Positions 1-6,117 of a stretch of 6,172 nt of DNA are shown one piece after another. Source of the stretch: an uncultured Duncaniella sp. (GTDB taxonomy: Bacteria > Bacteroidota > Bacteroidia > Bacteroidales > Muribaculaceae); the NCBI GenBank assembly GCA_910587165.1, contig CAJUKP010000052.1, forward strand, positions 1 to 6,172. Direction: 5' to 3'. Both the position numbers and the translations under genes were made by a program. Position 1 is the first letter of the stretch, and the number at the start of each line of letters is the position of its first letter. The notes beneath the pieces were generated by a model that did no database searches, was not told where the DNA came from, and saw only the letters and a list, made by a program, of their open reading frames with translations.

Positions 1-28
1 GCGATGGGGTTTGTTTCGTTTGACATTT

Positions 29-36
29 CAAAGTTA
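29..36 (-). promoter_or_regulatory. Possible -7 box of a leftward promoter
   Basis: On the minus strand this reads TAACTTTG, an exact match to the Bacteroidetes -7 consensus TAnnTTTG. Transcription would run leftward out of the window, with a start near position 20-23. No good TTTG -33 element lies at the usual 19-21 base distance (the plus strand reads GAAAA around 55-59), so this is a one-box prediction. It fits a divergent gene beyond the left edge, because no rightward gene ends in the first bases. Confidence 0.35.
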
Positions 37-53
37 CAACCTCTTTCACGGGA

Positions 54-67
54 TGAAAATTTTTTCA
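54..67. repeat. Short AT-rich inverted repeat
   Basis: TGAAAA and TTTTCA are separated by TT, forming a 6-base dyad. A similar AAAAATTTTTCA follows at 70-81. These could be protein-binding sites, part of an intrinsically bent segment, or simply chance in AT-rich DNA. Confidence 0.3.
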
Positions 68-162
68 CCAAAAATTTTTCATTGTATCTTAAAAAAAATT
101 TCATTCACTTCCTAATACATTGATTCGCAACTGGTTATAACAATAAAATTTTTCGTCTGATT

Positions 163-197
163 GTTACAATTTTGTAATAATGCAACCGAATTGTAAC
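163..197. promoter_or_regulatory. Inverted repeat, candidate operator
   Basis: GTTACAATT (163-171) and AATTGTAAC (189-197) are perfect 9-base reverse complements with a 17-base spacer. A tighter nested dyad, TTACAA-TT-TTGTAA, occupies 164-177. GTTACAA occurs a third time at 33-39, overlapping the leftward -7-like box. Repetition of one heptamer near both divergent promoter areas suggests a regulator-binding site, but no regulator can be assigned from the sequence. Confidence 0.4.
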
Positions 198-206
198 CTC
201 CACACA

Positions 207-214
207 TTACTTTG
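207..214 (+). promoter_or_regulatory. Weak -7-like box upstream of the leader ORF
   Basis: TTACTTTG matches the Bacteroidetes -7 consensus TAnnTTTG except at its second base. It is 17 bases before the ATG at 232 and just downstream of the 163-197 inverted repeat. No TTTG lies at the expected -33 distance. If active, it would give the LRR operon a leader of about 200 bases that includes the short ORF and the GC-rich hairpin. Confidence 0.2.
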
Positions 215-231
215 TGTCGGAAAAGAGAACG

Positions 232-294
232 ATGGAAATATGTAAAATTTACATCCAAGTGTATCCATGGGCGACGGCAGTCCCGGGCCCATAG
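232..294 (+). CDS. Possible 20-residue leader peptide
   Basis: An ATG at 232 opens a 20-codon frame ending in TAG at 292-294; the predicted peptide ends in PWATAVPGP. A purine-rich AAAAGAGAA lies just upstream at 221-229, a plausible ribosome-contact site. Codons 12-20 coincide with the GC-rich patch that also forms the hairpin at 267-292. A Trp followed by a Pro-Gly-Pro-stop end recalls, only in general form, leader peptides that stall ribosomes, such as TnaC (Trp12 and a final Pro before the stop). I recognise no homologue. It could be a chance ORF in a structured leader, and it lies upstream of the better-placed LRR promoter. Confidence 0.2.
   Translation: MEICKIYIQVYPWATAVPGP
240..254. 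repeat. Perfect 7-base palindrome
   Basis: ATGTAAA and TTTACAT flank a single A, giving a perfect dyad. It lies just after the possible ATG at 232 and between the weak -7-like box (207-214) and the GC-rich hairpin. It could be a dimeric repressor site or chance. Confidence 0.3.
267..292 (+). promoter_or_regulatory. GC-rich hairpin in the leader
   Basis: ATGGGC (267-272) pairs with GCCCAT (287-292). Inside, GAC (273-275) pairs with GTC (280-282) around a GGCA loop, continuing the 5' side of the stem and leaving CCGG (283-286) as a bulge. No U-tract follows directly (the nearest T run is at 317-322), so it is not a normal terminator. It could be a leader structure whose folding is altered by translation of the 232-294 ORF, or a protein-binding RNA. 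Confidence 0.3.
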
Positions 295-349
295 TATTCA
301 TCCCTATCCCTTAAAGTTTTTTCTGAACGGACATATTTTTTATCCACAA

Positions 350-384
350 TTGTTTTCTATTCTCACCTATAATATTTACTTTTG
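350..384 (+). promoter_or_regulatory. Likely promoter of the LRR-yifB operon
   Basis: TACTTTTG at 377-384 is an exact match to the Bacteroidetes -7 box TAnnTTTG. A weak -33 candidate, TTG at 350-352, lies 24 bases upstream, longer than the usual 19-21. Transcription would begin near 390, giving a leader of about 30 bases before the ATG at 420, as is common in Bacteroidales. Confidence 0.5.
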
Positions 385-419
385 TGAACTATCACTATCT
401 CTAAACCTATCATTGTTTC

Positions 420-1577
420 ATGAAAAAGGCTATTGTTTTTATCTGTTCTATAATCCTGTCAGTATTCATCACCTCAGCTGAAGACAAGCGTCCGTCCATC
501 ACTATCGAATGTGCGGAGGAGGGCACTATGACAGATCCTGCTATCGACGAGAATGTATGGTTCTATGACCACGTATTTCTCAAAGGCAGATTCAACGCGG
601 ATGATCTGAATCTCATCTCACACTCAATGGATGGCCGGCAAATAAAAGTATTGAACTGCAAGGATGCCTGGTTTGTGAAAAGCGGAGATGAGTCTCCATG
701 GACAAACGTCACCTCTATTATTGAAGACGGCACGTTCCCAAGAAATTTACAGATCAACTGTGAGACATTGGTAATGCCAAGAAGTCTGAAGAAAATAATA
801 CCTTGGCAATATGTAAACACCTACAACATCATATTGCCTGATGGAATCGAGAGAATCGAACAATACGCCTTCGAATGGGAACGTATCGTGACTATCAATC
901 TACCGCAGACTCTTACCTACATTGGTTCAGGGGCATTCTATAGCTCAGACATCAAGACCCTGAGACTTCCGGACAATCTCAAGGTCATTGAGGATACCTG
1001 TTGCTGCGGCATAACAGATAAAATCCATCTTCCGGCAAACCTCACGGAACTGTCATGGCATGGAATCGTTTTCTATGGCCCGACCCTCACTCTCCCGGCC
1101 TCTCTGACCCGTATCGCACCAGAAGGTCTCATGGCTCCGAAACTTGAAGAGTTGCATTCGCTCGCACAAAATCCGCCTCTGTGCGACCTCACATTGAAGC
1201 ACACCGATCTTCAGGGCTTCTCTGTACGGGATGACATGATATTCTCCTGCTGTCTCATGGATGTTGACAAGTCGAAATGTGTGCTGTACGTCCCGAAAGG
1301 TTGTGTGGAGAGATACCGTTCAGCCCCTGAATGGTGTGATTTCGCTGACATACGTGAGGAAGCCGACGGCTATGCGGAGGATATGACAGGGTATGATGAA
1401 TGGAACAATGTCGAATATGAGTATTCCGACATTGCGTCGACAATAGTCATTGAACAGGATAAAAACAATACAACACCACGTTATTTCGATCTCTCCGGAC
1501 GCGAATATGCCAATCCGGTCAAGGGTGTCAACATAGTGCTCTCATCCGGAGAAGTCAGAAAAGAAATACACAACTGA
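420..1577 (+). CDS. Exported BspA-type leucine-rich-repeat protein
   Basis: This 385-residue protein probably works at or outside the cell envelope, where such repeats usually bind other proteins or surfaces; its partner is unknown. Residues 1-20 form a signal peptide (Lys2-Lys3, a hydrophobic core, then TSA before Glu21). Cys9 is too early and poorly placed for a lipobox. About residues 118-245 hold degenerate LRR_5 repeats of roughly 22 residues, clearest at ILPDGIERIEQYAF (138-151) and NLPQTLTYIGSGAF (160-173). CVLYVPKGCVERYRSAPEW (287-305) is the usual post-repeat segment of this family. The C-terminus (354-385: YFDLSGREYANPVKGVNIV and following) resembles the short C-terminal tail on many Bacteroidales exported proteins, perhaps a sorting signal. 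The protein has many cysteines, including a CCC at 194-196. The gene looks more AT-rich than those downstream. The start is supported by the signal peptide and the promoter at 377-384. Its stop is 5 bases before yifB. Confidence 0.85.
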   Translation: MKKAIVFICSIILSVFITSAEDKRPSITIECAEEGTMTDPAIDENVWFYDHVFLKGRFNADDLNLISHSMDGRQIKVLNCKDAWFVKSGDESPWTNVTSIIEDGTFPRNLQINCETLVMPRSLKKIIPWQYVNTYNIILPDGIERIEQYAFEWERIVTINLPQTLTYIGSGAFYSSDIKTLRLPDNLKVIEDTCCCGITDKIHLPANLTELSWHGIVFYGPTLTLPASLTRIAPEGLMAPKLEELHSLAQNPPLCDLTLKHTDLQGFSVRDDMIFSCCLMDVDKSKCVLYVPKGCVERYRSAPEWCDFADIREEADGYAEDMTGYDEWNNVEYEYSDIASTIVIEQDKNNTTPRYFDLSGREYANPVKGVNIVLSSGEVRKEIHN

Positions 1578-1582
1578 CCGTC

Positions 1583-3181
1583 ATGCTGATCAAAACCTAT
1601 GGCGCCGCGGTGCAGGGCATCGACGCTATAACCGTCACCATCGAGGCCGTGGCTGAACAGGGAGCGGTATTTTCCCTCGTAGGTATGGCCGACACCGCTG
1701 TCAAGGAAAGCTATCAGCGTGTGCTTTCGGCTGTCACACAATCGGGCCACCGCTGGCCGCGACGCCGCATCGTGGTCAACCTCTCGCCTGCCGATGTGCG
1801 CAAGGAGGGGGCGGCCTACGATCTGCCGATAGCCATCGGGATTCTTGCAGCCTGTGAGCAGATCAAATGTGTGCGCCCGCTCGAAAGATTCATGATCATG
1901 GGCGAGCTGTCGCTCGATGGGTCCGTATTGCCCATACGCGGTGTGCTTCCGATGGCCATAAAGGCCCGCGAGCTCGGATTCGGAGGCATGATAGTGCCGA
2001 AAGTAAACGCTGAAGAGGCGGCGGTGGTCAACAATCTTGATGTGTATGGTGTGACATCACTTGCAGAGGTGATAGACTTCATAACCGGTAAGACAGATCT
2101 GACACCTACAGTAGTCAACACCCGTGAGGAGTTCGCACGTGCCAATCATGTGTTTGACTGCGACTTTTCCGAGGTGAAGGGGCAGAATGCGGTCAAAAGA
2201 GCCTTTGAGGTGGCTTGTGCGGGCGGCCACAATATTCTTCTTGTCGGACCTCCGGGCTCCGGCAAATCAATGATGGCAAAGCGTCTGCCGACGATCCTCC
2301 CGCCGCTCACCCTTGCGGAAGCTCTCGAGACCACCAAGATCCATTCGGTGGCAGGGAAGCTAAAGGGGGGCTCCCGGCTTATGACCTCACGCCCCTACCG
2401 CTCACCACATCACACCATCTCCCCGGTGGCGCTCGTTGGTGGTGGTTCCAATCCAATGCCCGGCGAGATCTCACTGGCACACAACGGAGTGTTGTTTCTC
2501 GATGAATTTCCTGAATTCTCACGTCAGGTGCTCGAGGTGATGCGACAACCGCTCGAGGACAGGCATATCTCTGTATCAAGAGCCAAGTATACCATTGACT
2601 ACCCTGCCGGATTCATGCTTGTGGCAAGCATGAATCCATGCCCGTGCGGATATTACAACCATCCGACCAAGACCTGCCAATGTGCCCCGGGGGCAGTGAT
2701 GAAGTATCTCAACAGGATCTCCGGTCCGCTGCTTGACCGGATAGACCTTCAGGTGGAGATCTATCCCGTGCCTTTCGACAGCCTCTCGTCAACCGCACCG
2801 GAAGAAACAAGCGATCAGATAAGAGCAAGGGTGATAAAGGCGCGTGAGATCCAGGCGGCCCGGTTCGCCGCTGAAAAAGGAATCCATTCCAACGCCCAGA
2901 TGAACACGCGGTTGCTCTCAGTCCATGCCGGATTGGATCAGGACTCCATCCGTCTGCTGCGCGATACGATGATACGTCTTGACATGAGCGCACGTGCATA
3001 CGACCGCATACTGAAGGTGTCACGCACCATCGCCGACCTCGAATATGCCTCGATGCAGCCGGCCCTGAGCCCGGCGGAGGCGGCGACGCGCCCCATACTC
3101 ATCCATCACCTGCGCGAGGCTCTGGCCTACCGTAATCTCGACCGTGCATCGTGGGGACAGACGGTCAACCCGCTCACATAA
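1583..3181 (+). CDS. yifB: YifB/ComM-family Mg-chelatase-like AAA+ ATPase
   Basis: A 532-residue cytoplasmic ATPase of the YifB/ComM family. ComM homologues are hexameric helicases that promote branch migration during natural transformation in some proteobacteria; the role in Bacteroidales is unproven. The N-terminal Lon-like ChlI domain covers about residues 20-170. The AAA+ core has Walker A GPPGSGKS (222-229), Walker B VLFLDEF (303-309) and the GPLLDRIDL segment (381-389) with the likely arginine finger. NPCPCGYYN followed by TCQC (351-367) supplies four cysteines (353, 355, 365, 367) that may bind a metal and are typical of the family. The Mg-chelatase C-terminal domain spans about 410-518 and ends in the usual LAYRNLDR. 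The first residues (MLIKTYGAAVQGIDA) match the family's usual start, so this ATG is secure. Length is near the usual 500-515, with a slightly longer tail. No promoter is visible in front, so transcription probably comes from the LRR gene. It is not a true magnesium chelatase subunit. Confidence 0.95.
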   Translation: MLIKTYGAAVQGIDAITVTIEAVAEQGAVFSLVGMADTAVKESYQRVLSAVTQSGHRWPRRRIVVNLSPADVRKEGAAYDLPIAIGILAACEQIKCVRPLERFMIMGELSLDGSVLPIRGVLPMAIKARELGFGGMIVPKVNAEEAAVVNNLDVYGVTSLAEVIDFITGKTDLTPTVVNTREEFARANHVFDCDFSEVKGQNAVKRAFEVACAGGHNILLVGPPGSGKSMMAKRLPTILPPLTLAEALETTKIHSVAGKLKGGSRLMTSRPYRSPHHTISPVALVGGGSNPMPGEISLAHNGVLFLDEFPEFSRQVLEVMRQPLEDRHISVSRAKYTIDYPAGFMLVASMNPCPCGYYNHPTKTCQCAPGAVMKYLNRISGPLLDRIDLQVEIYPVPFDSLSSTAPEETSDQIRARVIKAREIQAARFAAEKGIHSNAQMNTRLLSVHAGLDQDSIRLLRDTMIRLDMSARAYDRILKVSRTIADLEYASMQPALSPAEAATRPILIHHLREALAYRNLDRASWGQTVNPLT

Positions 3182-3209
3182 CCCAACGGAATTATTTTCA
3201 AAAAATGAT

Positions 3210-3749
3210 ATGATAGACGAGATTCTACGTTACAACAAGGAATTCGTGGCCTCAGGAGGCTACAAACGTTTCATAACATCAAAATATCCCGACAAGAAGA
3301 TTGCCATCGTCACCTGCATGGACACCCGCCTTGTCGAGCTTCTGCCGGCCGCCCTCGGCCTGAAGAACGGCGATGTGAAGATAATCAAGAATGCAGGAGG
3401 CACAATCACAAATCCTTTCGACTCCACCATCCGCTCACTCCTTGTGGCAGTCTACGAGCTTGGTGTGAATGAAATAATGGTGATCGGCCACACCGGGTGT
3501 GGCGTCCAGGGAATGAACGCCGCCGAAATGCTCGAACTTATGCGCTCACGCGGAATAAGCGATGAACACATATCGCTCATGAGGCACTGCGGCATTGATC
3601 TTGACAGCTGGCTTCACGGTTTTGAAAACACCGACGAGGCTGTGCGCGAGACGGTGGATCTCATCTCCCGCCATCCGCTGATGGCTGCGGACGTGAATGT
3701 GAGAGGCTATATCATGGATTCCGTCACAGGCGCGCTGTCGCCACTCTGA
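3210..3749 (+). CDS. Beta-class carbonic anhydrase
   Basis: A compact 179-residue cytoplasmic beta-carbonic anhydrase that interconverts CO2 and bicarbonate, supplying bicarbonate for carboxylations or buffering pH. The zinc and active-site residues are all present: Cys36, Asp38 and Arg40 in CMDTR (the Asp-Arg dyad), and His94 and Cys97 in HTGC. IIKNAGG (58-64) and the final VRGYIMDSVTGAL (164-176) are also typical. The size and motif spacing fit the small subfamily exemplified by Mycobacterium tuberculosis Rv1284 and methanogen Cab, not the longer plant-type enzymes. I chose the ATG at 3210 because the family begins with a short helix at this point; an in-frame ATG at 3144 would add 22 unrelated residues lying inside the end of yifB. 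A second ATG at 3205 reads only two codons before a TGA that overlaps the true start. The gene lies 28 bases after yifB and 8 bases before the WYL gene, within the same operon. Confidence 0.93.
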   Translation: MIDEILRYNKEFVASGGYKRFITSKYPDKKIAIVTCMDTRLVELLPAALGLKNGDVKIIKNAGGTITNPFDSTIRSLLVAVYELGVNEIMVIGHTGCGVQGMNAAEMLELMRSRGISDEHISLMRHCGIDLDSWLHGFENTDEAVRETVDLISRHPLMAADVNVRGYIMDSVTGALSPL

Positions 3750-3757
3750 TCAGGACT

Positions 3758-4645
3758 ATGGGACACAATCTGCTCGGACGCTACGTCTGGCTCGTAGACA
3801 CCATACGCCGCTACGGATCCATCACCCGCGAGAAACTCGGCGAACTCTGGATCCAATCGCCCTACTCCGACGGCAATCCGCTCCCACGGCGTACATTCTA
3901 CAACTACCGTACAGCCATCGAGGAACTGTTCAACATCGACATAAAATGCAACCCCTCCACCTATGAATACTCCATAGACGAGGGGGACAGACAGAGGGAA
4001 GGACTCACCGATTGGCTTCTCAACTCGGCGGCAATGAGCAATGTGCTTTCAAACGTCTCGGATGTGTCAGACCGGATCTTCCTCGAGGATGTACCGTCGG
4101 CCCGGCTCTATCTCTCACAAGTCATATCGGCACTGAAGGAGAAGCACCCGATACGGTTTACCTACCGACCATACACACGCTCAACTCCGACCCGCGGCGT
4201 GGTGATAGAGCCGTACTTCCTGAAAATATTCCGCCAGCGCTGGTATGTGACCGGCCGCAACACGGCCGACACCCACATAAAGACCTACGCGCTCGACCGT
4301 ATGGAGGAGGTGGCCATTCTTCCCGAGAGATTCTCCGACAAGGATTTCGATCTCGACGAATATGTGCGTGATTCCTTCGGGATCATCTTCTCCCAAGGGG
4401 AGGCCCATGAGGTAGTGTTGCGCACCGACCCACGGCAGGCGAAATATTTCAGAGCTCTGCCGCTTCATCCCTCGCAACGCGAGACAATCCACGACAGCTA
4501 CTCCGAATTTCATCTGCGGCTGCGCCTTACACCCGATTTCGTACAAGAGATCCTTTCCCTCGGACCTAAAGTGAGAGTAATGTCTCCTCCCGAACTCCGC
4601 GAGATGGTGAAGTCATCACTCCGTGCCACTCTCGATCTCTACTGA
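3758..4645 (+). CDS. WYL-domain transcriptional regulator
   Basis: A 295-residue cytoplasmic DNA-binding regulator. The N-terminal winged-helix part is about residues 5-72 (LLGRYVWLVDTIRRYGSIT, then RRTFYNYRTAIEELF as the likely recognition region). The WYL domain spans about 118-186, with RWYVTG (161-166) at the name-giving position, so Val replaces Leu of the strict W-Y-L triplet. The C-terminal WCX-like extension runs from about 216 to the end. WYL domains are thought to sense ligands, often nucleotides or nucleic acids; no ligand can be deduced here. The architecture is that of the single-copy WYL regulators common in Bacteroidales. The gene starts 8 bases after the carbonic anhydrase stop, so the two are probably co-transcribed. 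Its last 7 bases overlap the end of the convergent GH28 gene. It could regulate its own operon, the GH28 gene or distant targets. Confidence 0.9.
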   Translation: MGHNLLGRYVWLVDTIRRYGSITREKLGELWIQSPYSDGNPLPRRTFYNYRTAIEELFNIDIKCNPSTYEYSIDEGDRQREGLTDWLLNSAAMSNVLSNVSDVSDRIFLEDVPSARLYLSQVISALKEKHPIRFTYRPYTRSTPTRGVVIEPYFLKIFRQRWYVTGRNTADTHIKTYALDRMEEVAILPERFSDKDFDLDEYVRDSFGIIFSQGEAHEVVLRTDPRQAKYFRALPLHPSQRETIHDSYSEFHLRLRLTPDFVQEILSLGPKVRVMSPPELREMVKSSLRATLDLY

Positions 4646-6063
4646 ACCGGACGTCTGTCCTTGACAAAGTTCACATTGCCGATCTTAATCTCAGCTGTAG
4701 CCTCGTCTATGGCTGTAGCCTTGCTTGTATAGACTATGGTGGAATTGTCGACGGTGACACCGTGCACACAGTTCAGTCCGGCCACACCCTCTGCAGCGAT
4801 ACCGGTCTTGCATCCACGCACGGTCACTCCGGTAATGTGGATATCTGTAAACTCTGGAACATTCACCAATTCCACCGGAGCGGCCGGGGATGTCTCTGTG
4901 CTTCCGGCAGGACGATCGGCGTATGTACACTCGAACACAATAGCTTCAGAAACAATGTCAGCCATGACTATCGAGGAGATATAAAGATCCTCGGTCTTAC
5001 CGCCACGACCGATCGCACTCTTGAAACGAAGACCTGTATCTGTGCCTGAGAATGTGCAGTCGCGCACAACAATGCGCTTCATACCGCATATATCCTCACT
5101 TCCGATCACAAATCCTCCATGGGCGTGATAGACCGTGTTGTCCTGGATCAGAATATCCTCACAGCCGTTCACGAGAGCCTTCTCCTTGAACGATCCGCTC
5201 TTCATGCACAGCCCGTCATCGCCGGCATCAACAACCGAATTGACTATCAAGGAACGGTGGCAGTCGCTGAGGTCGATGGCATCTCCGTTCTGGGCATTCC
5301 ACGGACAGCGGACTGTTATGCCGTCGATAATCACGTTAAGGCAATTCAACGGATGAACATGAAACTTGGGAGCGTTCTGGAATGTCACACCGGAGACAAG
5401 CACATTCTCACAGTTGACCGGACGGAACAGATCATTGCGGCGCTTTTCCTGCTTCTCGGGTGTCGCATCCTGATCCGGATAGCCCGACTTCAACTCCCAG
5501 GGATACCACAGCGAACCATTCTGACGCTCCACACCACCCATTGCCTTGAAACGCTTCCATTCCACATCACTCACCTTCGAACGCTTCACCGGACGCCACT
5601 GGGCACCGTTGCCGTCAATCACGCCCTCTCCGGTGATAGATATGTTCCGGCACCGGTTGGCACGTATGCAGGGAAGAAAGCGTCCGGCCTTTGGAGAAGG
5701 ATCGACATACAGGGACTTGTCAGGTGAGAAAAATATCATCGCATTACGCTCGAGATGAAGGTTGACATTGCTTTTCATCTCGATAGGTCCCGTAAGCCAG
5801 ATACCCTCAGTGAAAACAAGTCGGCCTCCCCCCTTTGAAGACAGCTCGTCTATGGCTTTCTGTATGGCTTCTGTACAGAGTGTCACACCATCTCCCACAG
5901 CTCCATATCCGGTCACTGTGACAGAATACTCAGGCAAAGAAACAGGAGTGACAGGTTTCACCTCCACAGGAAGATCCGTGTAATAACGGGAATAATCACC
6001 GGCCGACAGGCAAAGTGAGGGAAACAAGAATACGAACAACAGTCCGATAAATAAATTCTTCAT
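4639..6063 (-). CDS. Exported glycoside hydrolase family 28 (polygalacturonase-like)
   Basis: A 474-residue GH28 right-handed beta-helix enzyme that should hydrolyse alpha-galacturonosyl bonds in pectin (homogalacturonan or rhamnogalacturonan pieces) outside the cytoplasm. Residues 1-21 form a signal peptide with likely cleavage after LSA; Cys18 is a less convincing lipobox. VTGYGAVGDGVTLCTEAIQKAID (50-72) is the usual GH28 entry motif. The catalytic acids are present: Asp261 in NGDAIDL (259-265), and Asp282-Asp283 in AGDDGLCMKSG. His315 lies in HAHGGFVIGSE (313-323), and the substrate-binding Arg346/Lys348 in GLRFKS. The usual Gly-His-Gly triplet is Ala-His-Gly here, and the Asn-Thr-Asp motif is Asn-Gly-Asp, as in many Bacteroidetes relatives. 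The sequence resembles the exo-acting Bacteroides group more than fungal endo-enzymes; exo versus endo action and the exact substrate are inference. Length is normal and the gene is intact. No SusC/SusD genes are visible nearby. Expression comes from the promoter at 6090-6120. Confidence 0.93.
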   Translation of the reverse strand: MKNLFIGLLFVFLFPSLCLSAGDYSRYYTDLPVEVKPVTPVSLPEYSVTVTGYGAVGDGVTLCTEAIQKAIDELSSKGGGRLVFTEGIWLTGPIEMKSNVNLHLERNAMIFFSPDKSLYVDPSPKAGRFLPCIRANRCRNISITGEGVIDGNGAQWRPVKRSKVSDVEWKRFKAMGGVERQNGSLWYPWELKSGYPDQDATPEKQEKRRNDLFRPVNCENVLVSGVTFQNAPKFHVHPLNCLNVIIDGITVRCPWNAQNGDAIDLSDCHRSLIVNSVVDAGDDGLCMKSGSFKEKALVNGCEDILIQDNTVYHAHGGFVIGSEDICGMKRIVVRDCTFSGTDTGLRFKSAIGRGGKTEDLYISSIVMADIVSEAIVFECTYADRPAGSTETSPAAPVELVNVPEFTDIHITGVTVRGCKTGIAAEGVAGLNCVHGVTVDNSTIVYTSKATAIDEATAEIKIGNVNFVKDRRPVQ

Positions 6064-6086
6064 GATATATCTGGGATTTAAAACAG

Positions 6087-6117
6087 ATGCAAAGGTATAT
6101 ATTTTGCATATATATAC
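6087..6117. promoter_or_regulatory. Two overlapping dyads within the GH28 promoter
   Basis: ATGCAAA (6087-6093) and TTTGCAT (6103-6109) are reverse complements with a 9-base spacer, and one arm covers the -7 box. GTATATAT (6095-6102) and ATATATAC (6110-6117) form a second, 8-base dyad with a 7-base spacer, filling the gap between the two promoter boxes. Such placement is expected of a repressor or activator operator, though the AT-rich arm may be partly chance. Confidence 0.4.

Larger units (their letters stand above)
1..419. other. AT-rich intergenic region with a divergent promoter and leader elements
   Basis: No long credible coding sequence is visible here. The left third is rich in A-tract/T-tract junctions (around 56-65, 70-79, 91-100 and 145-152). 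A leftward -7-like box sits at 29-36, suggesting that a gene beyond the left edge is transcribed leftward. Inverted repeats lie at 163-197 and 240-254. A GC-rich island at about 265-292 stands out from its AT-rich surroundings and can fold into a hairpin. A possible 20-codon ORF lies at 232-294, and the likely promoter of the LRR gene is at about 350-384. The region is therefore probably a divergent regulatory interval. Confidence 0.7.

Noticed and set aside
164..292. A 42-codon minus-strand frame beginning in the GC-rich patch
   Set aside because: It lacks a promoter or ribosome-contact site, overlaps the inverted repeat, and its sequence is not recognisable.
267..314. A 15-codon plus-strand ORF beginning at the hairpin's ATG
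   Set aside because: It overlaps the better-placed 232-294 ORF in another frame, and its start codon would be locked in the hairpin stem.
212..481. An 89-codon plus-strand frame starting at TTG
   Set aside because: It starts at a non-ATG codon in AT-rich intergenic DNA, resembles no family, and runs into the LRR gene in a different frame across the secure signal peptide.
1583..3181. Magnesium chelatase subunit of chlorophyll or cobalamin synthesis
   Set aside because: The fused Lon-like N-domain, the four-Cys motif and the LAYRNLDR end identify YifB/ComM, and no other chelatase subunits are nearby.
3144..3209. Upstream in-frame start giving the carbonic anhydrase 22 extra residues
   Set aside because: The added residues lie within the end of yifB and look like translated yifB sequence; the family starts at the ATG at 3210.
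3758..4645. WYL regulator as a marker of a CRISPR or anti-phage island
   Set aside because: No repeats, Cas proteins, nucleases or other defence genes are present; this type of WYL protein is widespread in Bacteroidales chromosomes.
5119..5727. A 202-codon plus-strand frame antisense to GH28
   Set aside because: It is a shadow of GH28 codon usage: the minus strand has intact GH28 motifs throughout, and the antisense product matches no family I know.
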